Assembly: GCA_900660155.1 (NCBI GenBank)
Contig: CABFPE010000111.1
Span: 1,536,153 to 1,595,470, forward strand
Direction: 5' to 3'
Origin: Hofstenia miamia
Taxonomy: Eukaryota; Xenacoelomorpha; Acoela; Hofsteniidae
Length of the DNA: 59,318 nt
Under the pieces are notes generated by a model. It had not been told where the DNA came from, made no database searches, and saw only the letters and a list, made by a program, of their open reading frames with translations. Each line of letters opens with the position of its first letter. Position 1 is the stretch's first letter. This document shows, piece by piece, positions 11,319 to 24,000 of the stretch. A program made the position numbers and the translations under genes.

Positions 11319-14300
11319 GTAATAAAATACTTACCATTTTTCTAATGTTAACATGCTTTTCTTGTTCTACAAAATTCCTATTGTAAGTCATAGAAATATT
11401 ATGTAAATGTTTTTTTGTAAATTTTGTTTTGCATTGAACAAAAACTCCCTTGTTCATGTTACCTCTATACTAATTAATTCATATCTTTCTCAGAAATGAA
11501 ATCTATCATTTCGATCTTTAAAACGTGTATTTTAAGAAAAATAACTATTGTTTTCCTTTTAAACGCATCATTGAAAAATACAAATGTTAATTTGAATCCG
11601 GGCAATTTCAACAATTGGCGTAGGCAAAGTTTGGTCTCTGCAATTTCAGTTTTTTTATGCAATCAGCAATTAATTTTGAATGATACATTTTCTAGAGGTT
11701 TATTTGTCACTCCTTAAGGTGCGTTCAGTCAAGCATCTTTTGATGAAAGTGCGTTCAGATCAGCATCTTTTTTGATGTATGCTTTTTTGATGCATCTATC
11801 AAGATTTGGGAGGGTTCAGACGAACGTCTTTTTGATGTACATCAATTTGATGAAATTGCGTTGAGACGAGCATTATTTTGATGCACGGCCACTTGTTTAT
11901 TCATCAATTAAGTTTAATAGGATTTGTGTTTTTCTATCAGTGGGAGGATTATAGTCATCACCTCAATTACAGATTCAAAACGTTCAAATAAAAAATAATT
12001 TGATGGAGGTTTATTTCTATAGCTATGGTGTATATAATATTGTCAACAAGACTCAGTAGTAAATTTCTGATTGTTCAAGCAAGTGAGACTACTTGCTTAA
12101 AGTTTCCTGTAATTATTAAACTGAAAAATATAATTAAATATGGTTTCAATTAGTTGTGCAGACATGTAATATATATTGACAATTCATTAACATAAATTAT
12201 GAAAAATTAATATTGTTTCATTGAAAGGAATAACTGCTTTTTATTAAAAAAAATGGGAACATTTAGAATTCGATACTGGCACAGTTCATTTTGAAGTTGA
12301 AATAATTGAGCTTCAAAATCCTCATGTTTTAAGACTCATGGCTACTTGAGAAAATCTGTCATCAAAACAAAGTCTTTAATTACTGATTGTTCAAATGAAT
12401 AATGTGTGTTCAGACGAGGATGTTTTTTTCATAAAAGTGAAATGATATACATCAAAAGATGTTCATCTGAGATTACCCTTAGCTGTGCAACGATTCACTG
12501 GTCAAATGGTGCTAGTTACTGATAAATGGCAACTGGTACCAATGTTTACTGGTTACTGATTAGACATGTTGACTAGCTAAGTTAACCATTACTGGTTTAA
12601 TTACTAAAAGTATCTTATATTTTTAAGACATTATTCTGTAAAGTTTTTAAAAACAAGCTTCTTTTTAATATAACAAATAGCGGTTCATTCAATAAGACTG
12701 TCTATCATAATTCCTTGTCGATATTTAATGGAATTTCTAAATTGCAAATCCTCTCTACTAAATATTCAATAATATTGCATTTTATTTTTCATCTGAGTAC
12801 ATGCAGCAATGATAGTTGACAATAGTAGTTTATACTAGAAATCCTAAGACTTTTTCAAAAACGACTTCAACAAAAATTGTCTGGTAAACACCTGTATTGT
12901 CCTGACTTTACCCTTATTCCTTTTTATTTATCATTTCTTTATTCACAACCCGCCTGAAAATGTACCTTACTAAAGGTGCGTTCCGACGAACATCTTTTTT
13001 ATGTATGCTTTTTTGATCCATCTATCAAAATTTGGGAGCGTTCAGACGAGCGTCTTTTTGATGTATGCTAATTACATGCATGTAAATATATTGACAATGC
13101 AGTAGTATAACTTGTGAAAAACCAATATTGCTTCATTGAAAGGAATAACTGCTTTTTGCTAAAAATAGAACATTTAGAACTCAATATCGTCAGGGCTCAT
13201 TTTGAAGTTAAAATTGTTAACCTTCAAAATCCTCGCATTTTAAGACTCATCGCTACTTGAGACAATCTGTCCCCAAAATAAAGTCATTATTTACTGATCG
13301 TTCAAATGTATAATGTGCGTTCAGACGAGCATCTTTTGAACTACGTCATAAAGATGCAAGCTGTTTGGGCATCAATTTGAACGATGTGCGTTCAGACGAG
13401 CATTTTTTGACGTATATCAAATGATATATATTACAGAGATTCTCGTATGAACGCACCTTTAGATGTTCTGTCTACTAATTGGAAAATTCTTAGACGAACG
13501 TCAAGTTATTTTAGCTATGAACTTTTCACGACCTTACGAGTAATTAAATATAAATTCTACTTGTAAATTTTGGTAGTTTTCATGTTTGTATTTAGATGTT
13601 GTTTTTGTTGAGATGTCGGATAGTTCGCAGCATGTGTCATTGTTTTATCATCTCGGTGTAAGAGTAAATTTCAGTGCCCGTGAAAACATAATTCTTTACA
13701 AGAGAAGTGGTAGCGATGATGCTGCTGCAGTTAAGGTAACTATCTCTTATTAAATAAAATTTTTTAATGTTTTAGTATAGCTTATTTTGTATTTTATGCT
13801 AATTCTCAATCATTTATTAAAGAGGCAAGATGTGAAGTTCACAAGTACCACGTGTATTTCTAGTGTTTCTTAATATCTATTTTTCCGTTTTCTAATTTTT
13901 TGAAGTTGAAATTACTTGATAGTCAAGGAAATTTGTTTAATTAGATATCTCATTAAATAACTCTCTAAGTGATAGTTTTTAAATTTCAGCTTTCAATATT
14001 TGCATACTTTGCTTTAAAGTTATTTCTTTAAAACTCTGTTATATGCGTTTTTTTACTTATCGCAGCTAGTATAAACATGTCATTTATGGCATCTCACAAA
14101 AACCTAGATTGAACATTGTACAGTTGGGAAATATGCCCATTTAAATAGATTTTGCAAACTTTAGGATATTAATATAAATAAAGCCTATCTTTGACTTGCA
14201 TTCTACAACGCGGGACAACTGAATGTATCATGCAACAGTGCACATAAAATAAGTGTTTTCTGTAAAAAAAATCTGCACTGCACTTTTTAATCCAATGCGC

Positions 14301-17300
14301 CTTATTTAATAGCAGTGTATGAACTTGCTTAAATAAAGTATGACCCTTCCGACTATTTTGTTTCGCTTTTTGCACCTTATAATCCCGTCCATCTTAGTCT
14401 GAAAAATACGGTAAACATGTTATAATATAAACATTATCAATGCTTTGTTCACACATTCTACCACTCATGTCAGCAATAGTCAAGTAACTTATATCGTCTA
14501 AATTATTTGAGCTCGCAACTTTAGAGTAGGAATGATGTGTTATCGTTAATGATTTTTGGAGATACCTTTAGAAAGACTAAGATTATATAATACAACGATT
14601 GAGTCAAGCATTATTGGTAATCCCTAGTTAATTTTGATGGAAGTGTTATTTAGGCGTCATGTGTGCATGCTGGCTACTCATTTTTGCCTTACAGTCTTAA
14701 TCCGTCCGGCAACTACTGTGAAATCGATTCCTCAATGATGTTTATTCCTGAAAATTTCCGTACTAATGCGTCTCGCCATTATTCTGGACAAAGACTTTCC
14801 ATGAAACTCCAACATATCTTACTTGATATTCAACAAATCACAACGTTAGTATATTTTCGCAAATTTTGTTGTATTCACTTAGCGCATCAACATTGTTGTC
14901 GAAATAAAGTTTTTAAAATGCATGCCGTTTACCTTCTATACTTTGTTCAGTTTTTTAATCCCACTGAACGTTTTATCGCTCCAAGAATGTAGTTCGCTTA
15001 GATAACGTGTTTTTGAAGTTTTATAATTATGCATTTATAAAAGAGGGAATTCTCATTCAACTAAGATATTATTCCAACTAAGAATATGTAACTAATCTTA
15101 AAATGTTTCCACTTAATCGAAACTTGGAAGTGCATCCGTTTTATACGCGATATCCTCCTCAAAGGAGACAGATGTGTACATATATAGTACCACCAGAAAT
15201 CCCTTTACCAAAGGTCGAACCTCCATATTTTTTCCTTTGTAGAAATGGTTCTTGTGATTCACACCATCCTCAGATGCACAAATGTTTTCCTCATCATTTA
15301 ATGGTTCCTCATCCGAAGTCGGCATCCAACTGCCAGGCTCATTTTTGATAGACACTTTAATAACAGTTTAAATTCTGTCATCATATTTTAAAGTGTGTAT
15401 CTTCAATTGTTTAAAATACTGCAATGTCTAATTATCCAATATGCCTTTAGATTAAAACTATTCACATCGTTATTTAGAGTTTATACTATTTGGCAGCTAT
15501 TATATAATAAATATCTATTTAAACCATATACATTATTTATAAAATTCAGTTTACCTGGTCACCTAAAAACCGCGGTTTAAAAAATTGTTTTCATATTTCA
15601 TTTCTTAATCAACCCGAATTTTTTGAATTTATAGTAAAATGAGAGCTGTCTCATCCAAGACAAGTCATCCAATAACAATTGTAGATTTTTAGATGATGGT
15701 TTAAATTTAAAAAAACTATTGTAAGCGATATATTTCTTTAATTGGAGATTTGGAATTGAAATGAGTGCTATGATAAATCAATCACTGTGTTTTGCAAAAA
15801 ATGTTAAAAAGGCGCATTTATGGAATATTTTATGGATAAAAAAAATTTAAAATCAATTTATTAAAAATCGAATTTTATTAGAAAATCAAAGGAACGTGAA
15901 TTAGAATGAGAAAACTATTGAAATTAACTGCTGATTTAAATATTTCAATCCACCACATGAAGATTTTGTTATCAGTTTGTATATCATAAGTTCAATGTTT
16001 GCTGTTTTTGGATTTTCCTGATATACAGTCACCTTAGCTATATATCCAGCCGCGGACACTAACACTGTTCTGGAAGACCATCTATATAATAAAGTTCGCT
16101 CTTTATCGTTGGAAGATTGCAATAATTTCACTACTGACTCGCCTAGATTCAATTAGTTCAGAATTGTAATCTACCCATGCGATTAAATGAAAGTTTCCTT
16201 CCAACACATTGGTTTCGAAGTCACGAAATCTTATTTATTTATGTTAACATAAAAACTCAGTTTTCAATAAAAATTCCCTCAATGCTGAGGCATTATATTC
16301 TTGTATGGCAATTAATTGACTTCATGTATCCCGTCATTTTCACAAAATATTTTAGGACATGTTTTAGCAATAATCTTCTCTTATCATTAACCCAGAGAAA
16401 TTAGTTGTAGATTAAATATTGTAAACGTTCCAAAATCTCGAATGGTCTGAATATAAGTAGCAGTTTGCTTTGCACTGGAGCTATTCATTTCAGTGGGGTT
16501 TCCTAAAGCACAAAGTGCAGAATTTCCCGGAAAATGTTGGGAAAACGCTTATATTTAAATCGTCTTTTTTTAAGTCAGCATTTTAGAGGATTGATTGAAA
16601 AATGTAATTATGTTGTAGACCAATTCTGCATGATCACGCAGTATTAGCTGCATTATAGTTTGTTTTAAAATGTTTTGTTATCGTTATGTTTCACACATGA
16701 ACTATTGTATTGTTATAGCTGGATGTTACCTATATAATATGCGATTGCTTCCAATCTAAAATCGTTAAATATCAAAGAATGTAAAATTTTAGAATTAATG
16801 CAAAAGAACTATTTGTGGCCGATTTGAATAAAGCTCGCGATGAACTAAGCGGGGATGCTTACAAAAAAGAGCTGAGTAGAATGAAAAAGCGACTGGACAA
16901 TCCTTCACTCATATCTGTTGATACAGTTTACAATCTCCTCATTGGATATCGCGAAATCCAAGTTTGTATTTTTAAACGGTTTTATATATTTCAATTTTAA
17001 CACTATAATTTAAATTTTTAATTACTTATTCTAAACTTGTTATTGTTCTTCTATGGATTCGCGGAAAGTAGTTCTGTATTTTTTTTCACACGATAATTTG
17101 AGATGTGATTCATCTGTACTGCTCTACCCATATACTGAATTACAATTGAAAGCAATTATAAACGCAGCTTAACAGTCGGTCTTTATACAATCGTGAAGAG
17201 TAAAAAGAAAAGCAAATTTTATAAGTAATGACTGCGATTTTGCTGAATCAGAAAATGTAAAGAATTACTTCCATTTATAAACCTAAACACAGGACACCAG

Positions 17301-18012
17301 TATTAAGAAGGCCAGCCTCAATTGATTTTTTATTATGTATTGTACTGTAGCATTTTTAATGATTTACATAAACAAAATTTCTTTGATCAAAACAGAAAAA
17401 TTTTTGAAACAAATATATAAAGGCAACGAACAAATACAGGACTATATTCCTTATGCATCAATAATGCATAAATGCAACAATAATAACCAATATTAAGCAA
17501 CCACACAACAAATTTAATGCAAGTATATTAGAAGCTTCCATACAATCAAGAATAAAAAAATTAATTTTAGAATTAAGAAAATAAATAACACCAATTTCAA
17601 CATCATTGTCATTACAAAGTCAAAGTATTTTAACAAATAGTAGCAAAGTTGCTGTCTTCTTCACTTGTTTACATGTGAAGATTGTCAACAATCTTACGTC
17701 GGAGCGACACGCACACACTTTGCTACATGAATTAATGAACATCTTTCAGAACATTTAAAATTAGGAATATACCAACATCAACATTCAATTAAAGAAAAAA
17801 ATTTAAATTTTATTGAAAACTAATTATTATCCAACAATTGCTGAACCTCTATACATAGAGAACGAAATAAGATCAAATTTAATGAATAACTTAAAAATTA
17901 TTGTAACATCAATATTTTACTGTATGCAATTATAACATTTTAAGTGTAGTTCATTGTAAATTATTTTTCCTTCCAAATTTGTTCTGAAAAAGATTTTGAA
18001 TCGAAACCGGTC

Positions 18013-18046
<34 letters not shown>

Positions 18047-21000
18047 TATGTTTGTTTAATGTGAATGCATATATAATGTGTTTTAATATTTTTGTGGTGT
18101 AACATTCAATTATTGCATTTTTAATTTTTTAGTTTAGCGCTGTAAATAGAGGTTTGTGGATCCCTCAATTTTTCTGATATTGTCACTAGTATATCAGATC
18201 AGCGCGACTGAAGTTAACTAACATTTACTTTGTTTGTTTGCTGTTGCCTGGGATATGCTTTATTGGTTATAGTTGCAGGCAGACTACTGTCTTAAACGTA
18301 GATAGGCATCTGTTTTCTTAAAAAGTTAACATGCTTCGTTGCTCACAAGAAAGCAACAAGTCGCGAGCTTCTTTAGAAAGTCTCGTCGTTAAATAGCCAT
18401 CATAAAATAGCATATATGCTTCTGACGCGCATTTTATTTGTTTTTAGGACTATCCTACTATGATATCCGTCATTGAGAGTATAGAAGACGCTTCCTTGCC
18501 AACCAACAAAATTACATCAGTTGGTGTTATTACACATCTTTATGCATTCGCACTCAATAGGTATTAGAATTTTTTATGCTTTTTATTTAGTATATTTTAG
18601 TATATATATATATATATTATTCAAAAAACAACTTAAATTATTTTTCACTTTAAGAAATGACTTTGATTTATTGCTTTCATATTATTTTAGTTCTTAAAAA
18701 TTGTTTCCTTGTATGTTACAATTTCCATTCTTCTTAAGGAGTTTAACTGCAAAATTATACACACTATAAGAGCAGAAATTCGAAAAAACTGGAAAATAGT
18801 TGCATAGTGCTTCTAGTAATCAATTTCTAATGAAAAAATAAGTTTTTGAAAAATTCATGTTCAAATATTATTTTGCCATAGCACCAAGAGCTGAAAATAC
18901 ATAAACTAATATATTTATTCCGAAATGTACTAAAAGTTAGTATGCTTTCCCAATTTTGTACAAACAGCTGAATATAAGTATATATATATATATTTCTTTC
19001 CTGAAAGTTTGCTCTGATGTAAATGTTTAGTGACTAGGGTTAAGTAATTATAGTGCAGAGAGCGACATTGAATGCCGTATTGAGTTAAACTCAGATATTT
19101 CGTTCTTCAATTTGGACAGGGTTGAGTTCAAGTTTTGTTTTTAGTGCCACTTTCTATTATAAATTCAATGTTCAATAAATGCACAGTCCAAATTGTACCT
19201 ACTACTTCTGTTCTTAAAAAGTGTTTAGTTATTAAATATACTTCTCCTGAAACCTGTTCCGTTTAAATGCGTTAATAACTGTGTGAGGATTATTTCGGTA
19301 TATTAATTAATTTCATTTACAGTGCATTTCAACAAAACATTGCAAGAGTAAAGAATGGCGAAGATGTCCATACTGACCGATAAAGCGTTTATGATTTCGA
19401 ATTGTGTATCTCTTTTTTATTGAATAATTTGTTTTTCATTTCTTGTGCTTTATAATTCCTTTGAAATATATATATATATTTGTCTTGAAATCGTGTATAT
19501 TCGATTTTCATTGAAATTTTTTGAAAAGTTAGTTTGACGGTTTGAAGTCATTGGAATTCTCATGTCCGCAAGTAAAAAGCATGGAAAAATAAATCTGTTC
19601 GTGATCACTGCTTGCACTTACTAATATATCTGATTAGATTAAATGGGGATATTTACCAATTATTCACACTAAGGTCCTTGGGTAAACTTAATAAGTTATT
19701 CATTGAAGCAAAAGAAATTGGTGTTTTCTAGTTGTATTTCACTATTTTTGGATTTTTTGGTGCAAGTAGCTTTAATCATTTGGTTTTGGTATAGAATTAC
19801 AATGAGTACTCATGTGTCGCAGGAGGCATAAGTGTACCTATTTTTAAAAATTAAAATATTATTCCTCACTAATTTATTTGATTTTCATAATTATTAATCA
19901 AGATACAGCAGCTTTTCATATTTTGAATTATGAAATTTTTAGCGTGGAAAGTTCATTATGTCTTGCCAAACCGTGGAAATTTAGAAATTATATTTGTACA
20001 GAATGTTGCTTTATTTTATATTTTGCACTAATATTTGAACAAAATTAAATAATAGGTTGGCAATTAATATATTTTCTAGACGTAATGCAGCTGGGGATCG
20101 TGATAAGGCGCTCGCCCGCATCGAACAAGCTTTGGAAAAGACTGAGAATTACTTTCCGGATATGCTATGTATGTGCGGTCGGATATACAAGGACAAATTT
20201 GTCGAGTCGCATGGTAAAGATAACGATTCCCTACAGAATGCTATTAAATGGTGTGATCTTAATCTTATTCATTGAATATTTAAATAGTAATACTTATGTC
20301 CAAAAATATAGGACCTGAACTTTTCACCATGTATTGAAGCGAAAACTGTTGAACTGAATAATTTGAGATCTACGCAAACTTCCACTGTAGAAGAAGCGGA
20401 AAACAAAAAATATATAAGTATTGCTCAAAATTTTTAACAATCAAAATCGCTGAATAATACGCAGACAAGAAATATTAATTTGAGTATATAGCAGCCACAT
20501 TTTGATGTAGATTGTCACTAAGTAAGACTTAGGCTTGTCGAAATTCTCAACTTGTGAATTAGGAGTCTTTAAAAAAGGTTAAGGTGTGCTTAAGGGGTTG
20601 ATATTGATTAAATCAGCAATTCTTCTTAGTTTAAATACAAACATTAAAACAATGTCATCAGTTCTTGAAATGCCAAAATCATCAGTGAACGATAACGTGA
20701 AAACACTGGGTATATGTGTAAAAATGGGCGTCGTGGAGTACATCATCAAAAATTTAAATCATTTATTACAAATGGAAATGAACAAAAACAAAGATTTAAT
20801 TTACTATGGACTGGAATTCAACAGGTCCCATAAGAAAACTTGCCAAACTTTCGGAAAAGTTGCAAGAAAAATTAGAAAATACTACTTGTGTGGTGAAGAA
20901 ATTGGAAAGATTTTTTATTCAACTTAAATAACACAATTAATGTTGTTTTATCATGAGACCTCGGTTGAATGCTTTAAAAAAACGAATGGTTTCTGTTGGG

Positions 21001-24000
21001 AGAACAGGTATCTGCTCAAAGTGCACAATCGTCTACTCGGAACATTGGAAATCAAATTCAACAATCTATCAAAGGATAGATATTGATTGATTCTAGTAAT
21101 TCCAAAAGTATTACAAAAATTTCAACAGCATCATTCACACCAAACTTATCTTTAATAAGACAATGACTTTTGAAATTACAGGGTCATAAAATTTTCCAAG
21201 GGGAAAAATTTTTTGCTTAATCACAATAGCAATGATTTAAAGTTTCAGATCTTGGAGTTCAATTTTGTTCAATTTCTTATAATCGAACAAATGCCTCCAC
21301 AATTGAGTCTGTCGAAGAGAGCAATGTGCACTTTTTTGCGGACAGAAGTATTGTGTAATCATGTGAATTTTGAATGCGATATATAGAGCTATCAGATGAT
21401 TCTCCGCTTGATTTTTTTCTATCGAAATTATTATTTCCTAAATTACGTATTCCTCGCTTTTATCTATTTGTTTTTCATACTATAAAAAAGAAAAGTAACA
21501 CTATTCATATATTTAGGTACCGTAAAGGTTTTGAAATATACCCTAATGAATATGCAGGAATAAATTTGGCTACTTTATTAATGATATCTGGTGAAGATAT
21601 GTCTACCTCAAAAGAACTACAAAATATGGGTATTGTGTTTAATATTTTTCTAATGTAAGGATAAAATACGAACTATTATCTAATAGTTTACAATTAATTC
21701 ATATTTATTGTGACACTGTCTTGAATTTGAAACTTTCTTTAAATGTTCAATTATTTAGTAGCCTTCGAATTTTTTATGTATCATTCAGTTAATAACTAAA
21801 TTTAATGTGCCGATAGCCTGTGTTTAAGCAATTAATCTTTATTCGGCTTTTAGTTTCAAGGTTATGGTTAGAGTTAATGTGAAAATTCTCTCAATTTTAG
21901 GTTGTCACTATTTGAAAAACACTAGAGAAATATAACACCATTTCTAATAAATAATGAAAAAATATTGAGTGTGCAATTTTATTTATCCAGTTAACCGCTA
22001 ATTTTACATAGTATATTTCAACCTGGCCATGATAAGTCAAAGTGGGTGTAGGCGTGTAGTATTTTTAATTGCTTTTTATGAGACGTGATTTCTTGGCGTT
22101 TCTCATGACATTCCAATTGAATTGAATGAAGAAATTCTTTTTACGTTAATAGCTGATGCCATTTGAGATAATGACTATTAGCATGTCTGTTTGGAACGAC
22201 CGCAATATTTAATTTCATGGTTTATCAGCTATAATTCACGCTTGTTTGTTATTACATTAAAACATAATTCTGTATTTTCTAATTAAATTAAGATTCAAAT
22301 TGAGCAATCATGCACTTTTGTCGGATTCGGAATATTTGTAGGACCGTAGCCCGATTTCTAGCCTTCTTTATTTACTTTACCAAAATGAAAATAACATCCT
22401 TAAAGTTTATAAAATTTGAAGTTAGTTTTATTGTCTAAATGAGAACATTTCCATAATTTATTTTTTAATAGATTTATAGTTACAAAGATAATTATGGTCT
22501 TTTATGTATATAATATCTATATTTAAAGCGAAATCCAAGAAGAAATGATTATTTTAAATCTACTGCGCATTGTGGCAAACGATTTGAATTTTTTATTTTA
22601 ATTATTTAATAACTTATAAAAAAATTACGTTAACATTGATTAGCCTTAAATTTGACAACTCTCATCACACGACGTGGGAAGCTAGAGAATCAAACGGATT
22701 ATTGGTCAGTAGCTACGTTTTTTGAAATTGGAGTTTTGAGCAACAAGCATGCTCGTGCGATTGATGCTGCCAGGGTCATGTTTAGACTGCATCCACCTGC
22801 CTGGTATCTTAAATCGACTTTAGGAAATATAAAGCTAATTGCGGAATACCGAAAAAGCACTGAATGTGGCAGCCCCTACTCAAGGTCCAACAATATTCAA
22901 GTTCCAAATGCTGAGGTTTAAATCTTTTCATATTTTAATTTTTAATAAAAACACATTTAAATTATATGCAAAATTCAGCATGTAATCCTACCTATGCATG
23001 TGTAAGCTGCTAGATGGATTGTAACCAAAGTATTTAATTCGCTAATTTCACCCGCTTATCGCTTACGCCTCCTATTTCAATGTCGCTTATCGCTTAGCCG
23101 GCTTATATTTTTGCACGAAAATCTTTCAATTAACATTGATGAACGCTAAAAGTTTATTTTGCTGTGTTCGCTTATAGCGATTAGATATTCTGATTTTCAT
23201 AAAGCTCTTAAGGGCCAACATCAGGCTTTTACTCAGTGACTCCTAAATTATCTAAATAAGGGCCAGGTGAAAGTTTAGGAGACAAGTATGGGGACATTTT
23301 AGACAAACCTGAACAACACTGGGTAATAATGCTAGTGAATTTATGATTTTCAAATTAGACTTGGTTTTGCAAAGTTATAGCATGGTATACTTTCCTACGC
23401 TTTTAGGCTTTACTATGTCAATCCAAATTTTAGTCAGCATCCAATTTCCTTAATAATCGCCTTGGTTTTTCATATTAACCTTTGTTTTACATATACCAGC
23501 GAAAGGATTTACAGATTTAAGGACTTTTTAATTCTGTTTAATGTTCAGACGCATGTTGTAAGAACGACTCAAGTCCACATTTATCAAAATGGACTTAGGG
23601 ATTCAAAAAAACTACTTCAAATTTCTTATCAGATCAGCTAGTTATTTAGCTCATGTTCTCTAAACAAATACATATGAATGAACAAATATCCCATGCATAT
23701 CAATGAATTAAACTTTTTCTTTCTTCCTAATCAATTTTTTTTATTCTTTGTAAATTGTAGAAATAAATTAGAGTCATTTTTCACCATGGCCACGGTTTGA
23801 ATTTAACAAATCAGTCATTCTTATACATTATGCTCATTTAGACACTTCACTATGAATTTTGGTTGGAATTCTTTGTCGAGGCTACTACCGAATGTGTTGA
23901 TGAAAAAACTATTGCTCCAGTACTTATTTTGGAACAAACCAGTATTCAGAGTGATGAGACAGGTTCTAGTCTTGTCGATGGAATGTCTCAGGTATGCTTA

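Noticed and set aside
11715..13460. TWA or TA target-site duplication for the two MITEs
   Set aside because: TA fits copy 2 on both sides but copy 1 has mismatched flanks, so no duplication is assigned.
14169..14375. Minus-strand 68-codon frame in ASK intron 2
   Set aside because: No homology recognised; ends not compatible with exons.
15103..15355. Overlapping open frames on both strands in ASK intron 3
   Set aside because: The minus frame has an acidic stretch like a transposase N-terminus, but no recognisable motif on either strand.
15901..16152. Minus-strand 83-codon frame in ASK intron 3
   Set aside because: No recognisable domain and no splice or element context.
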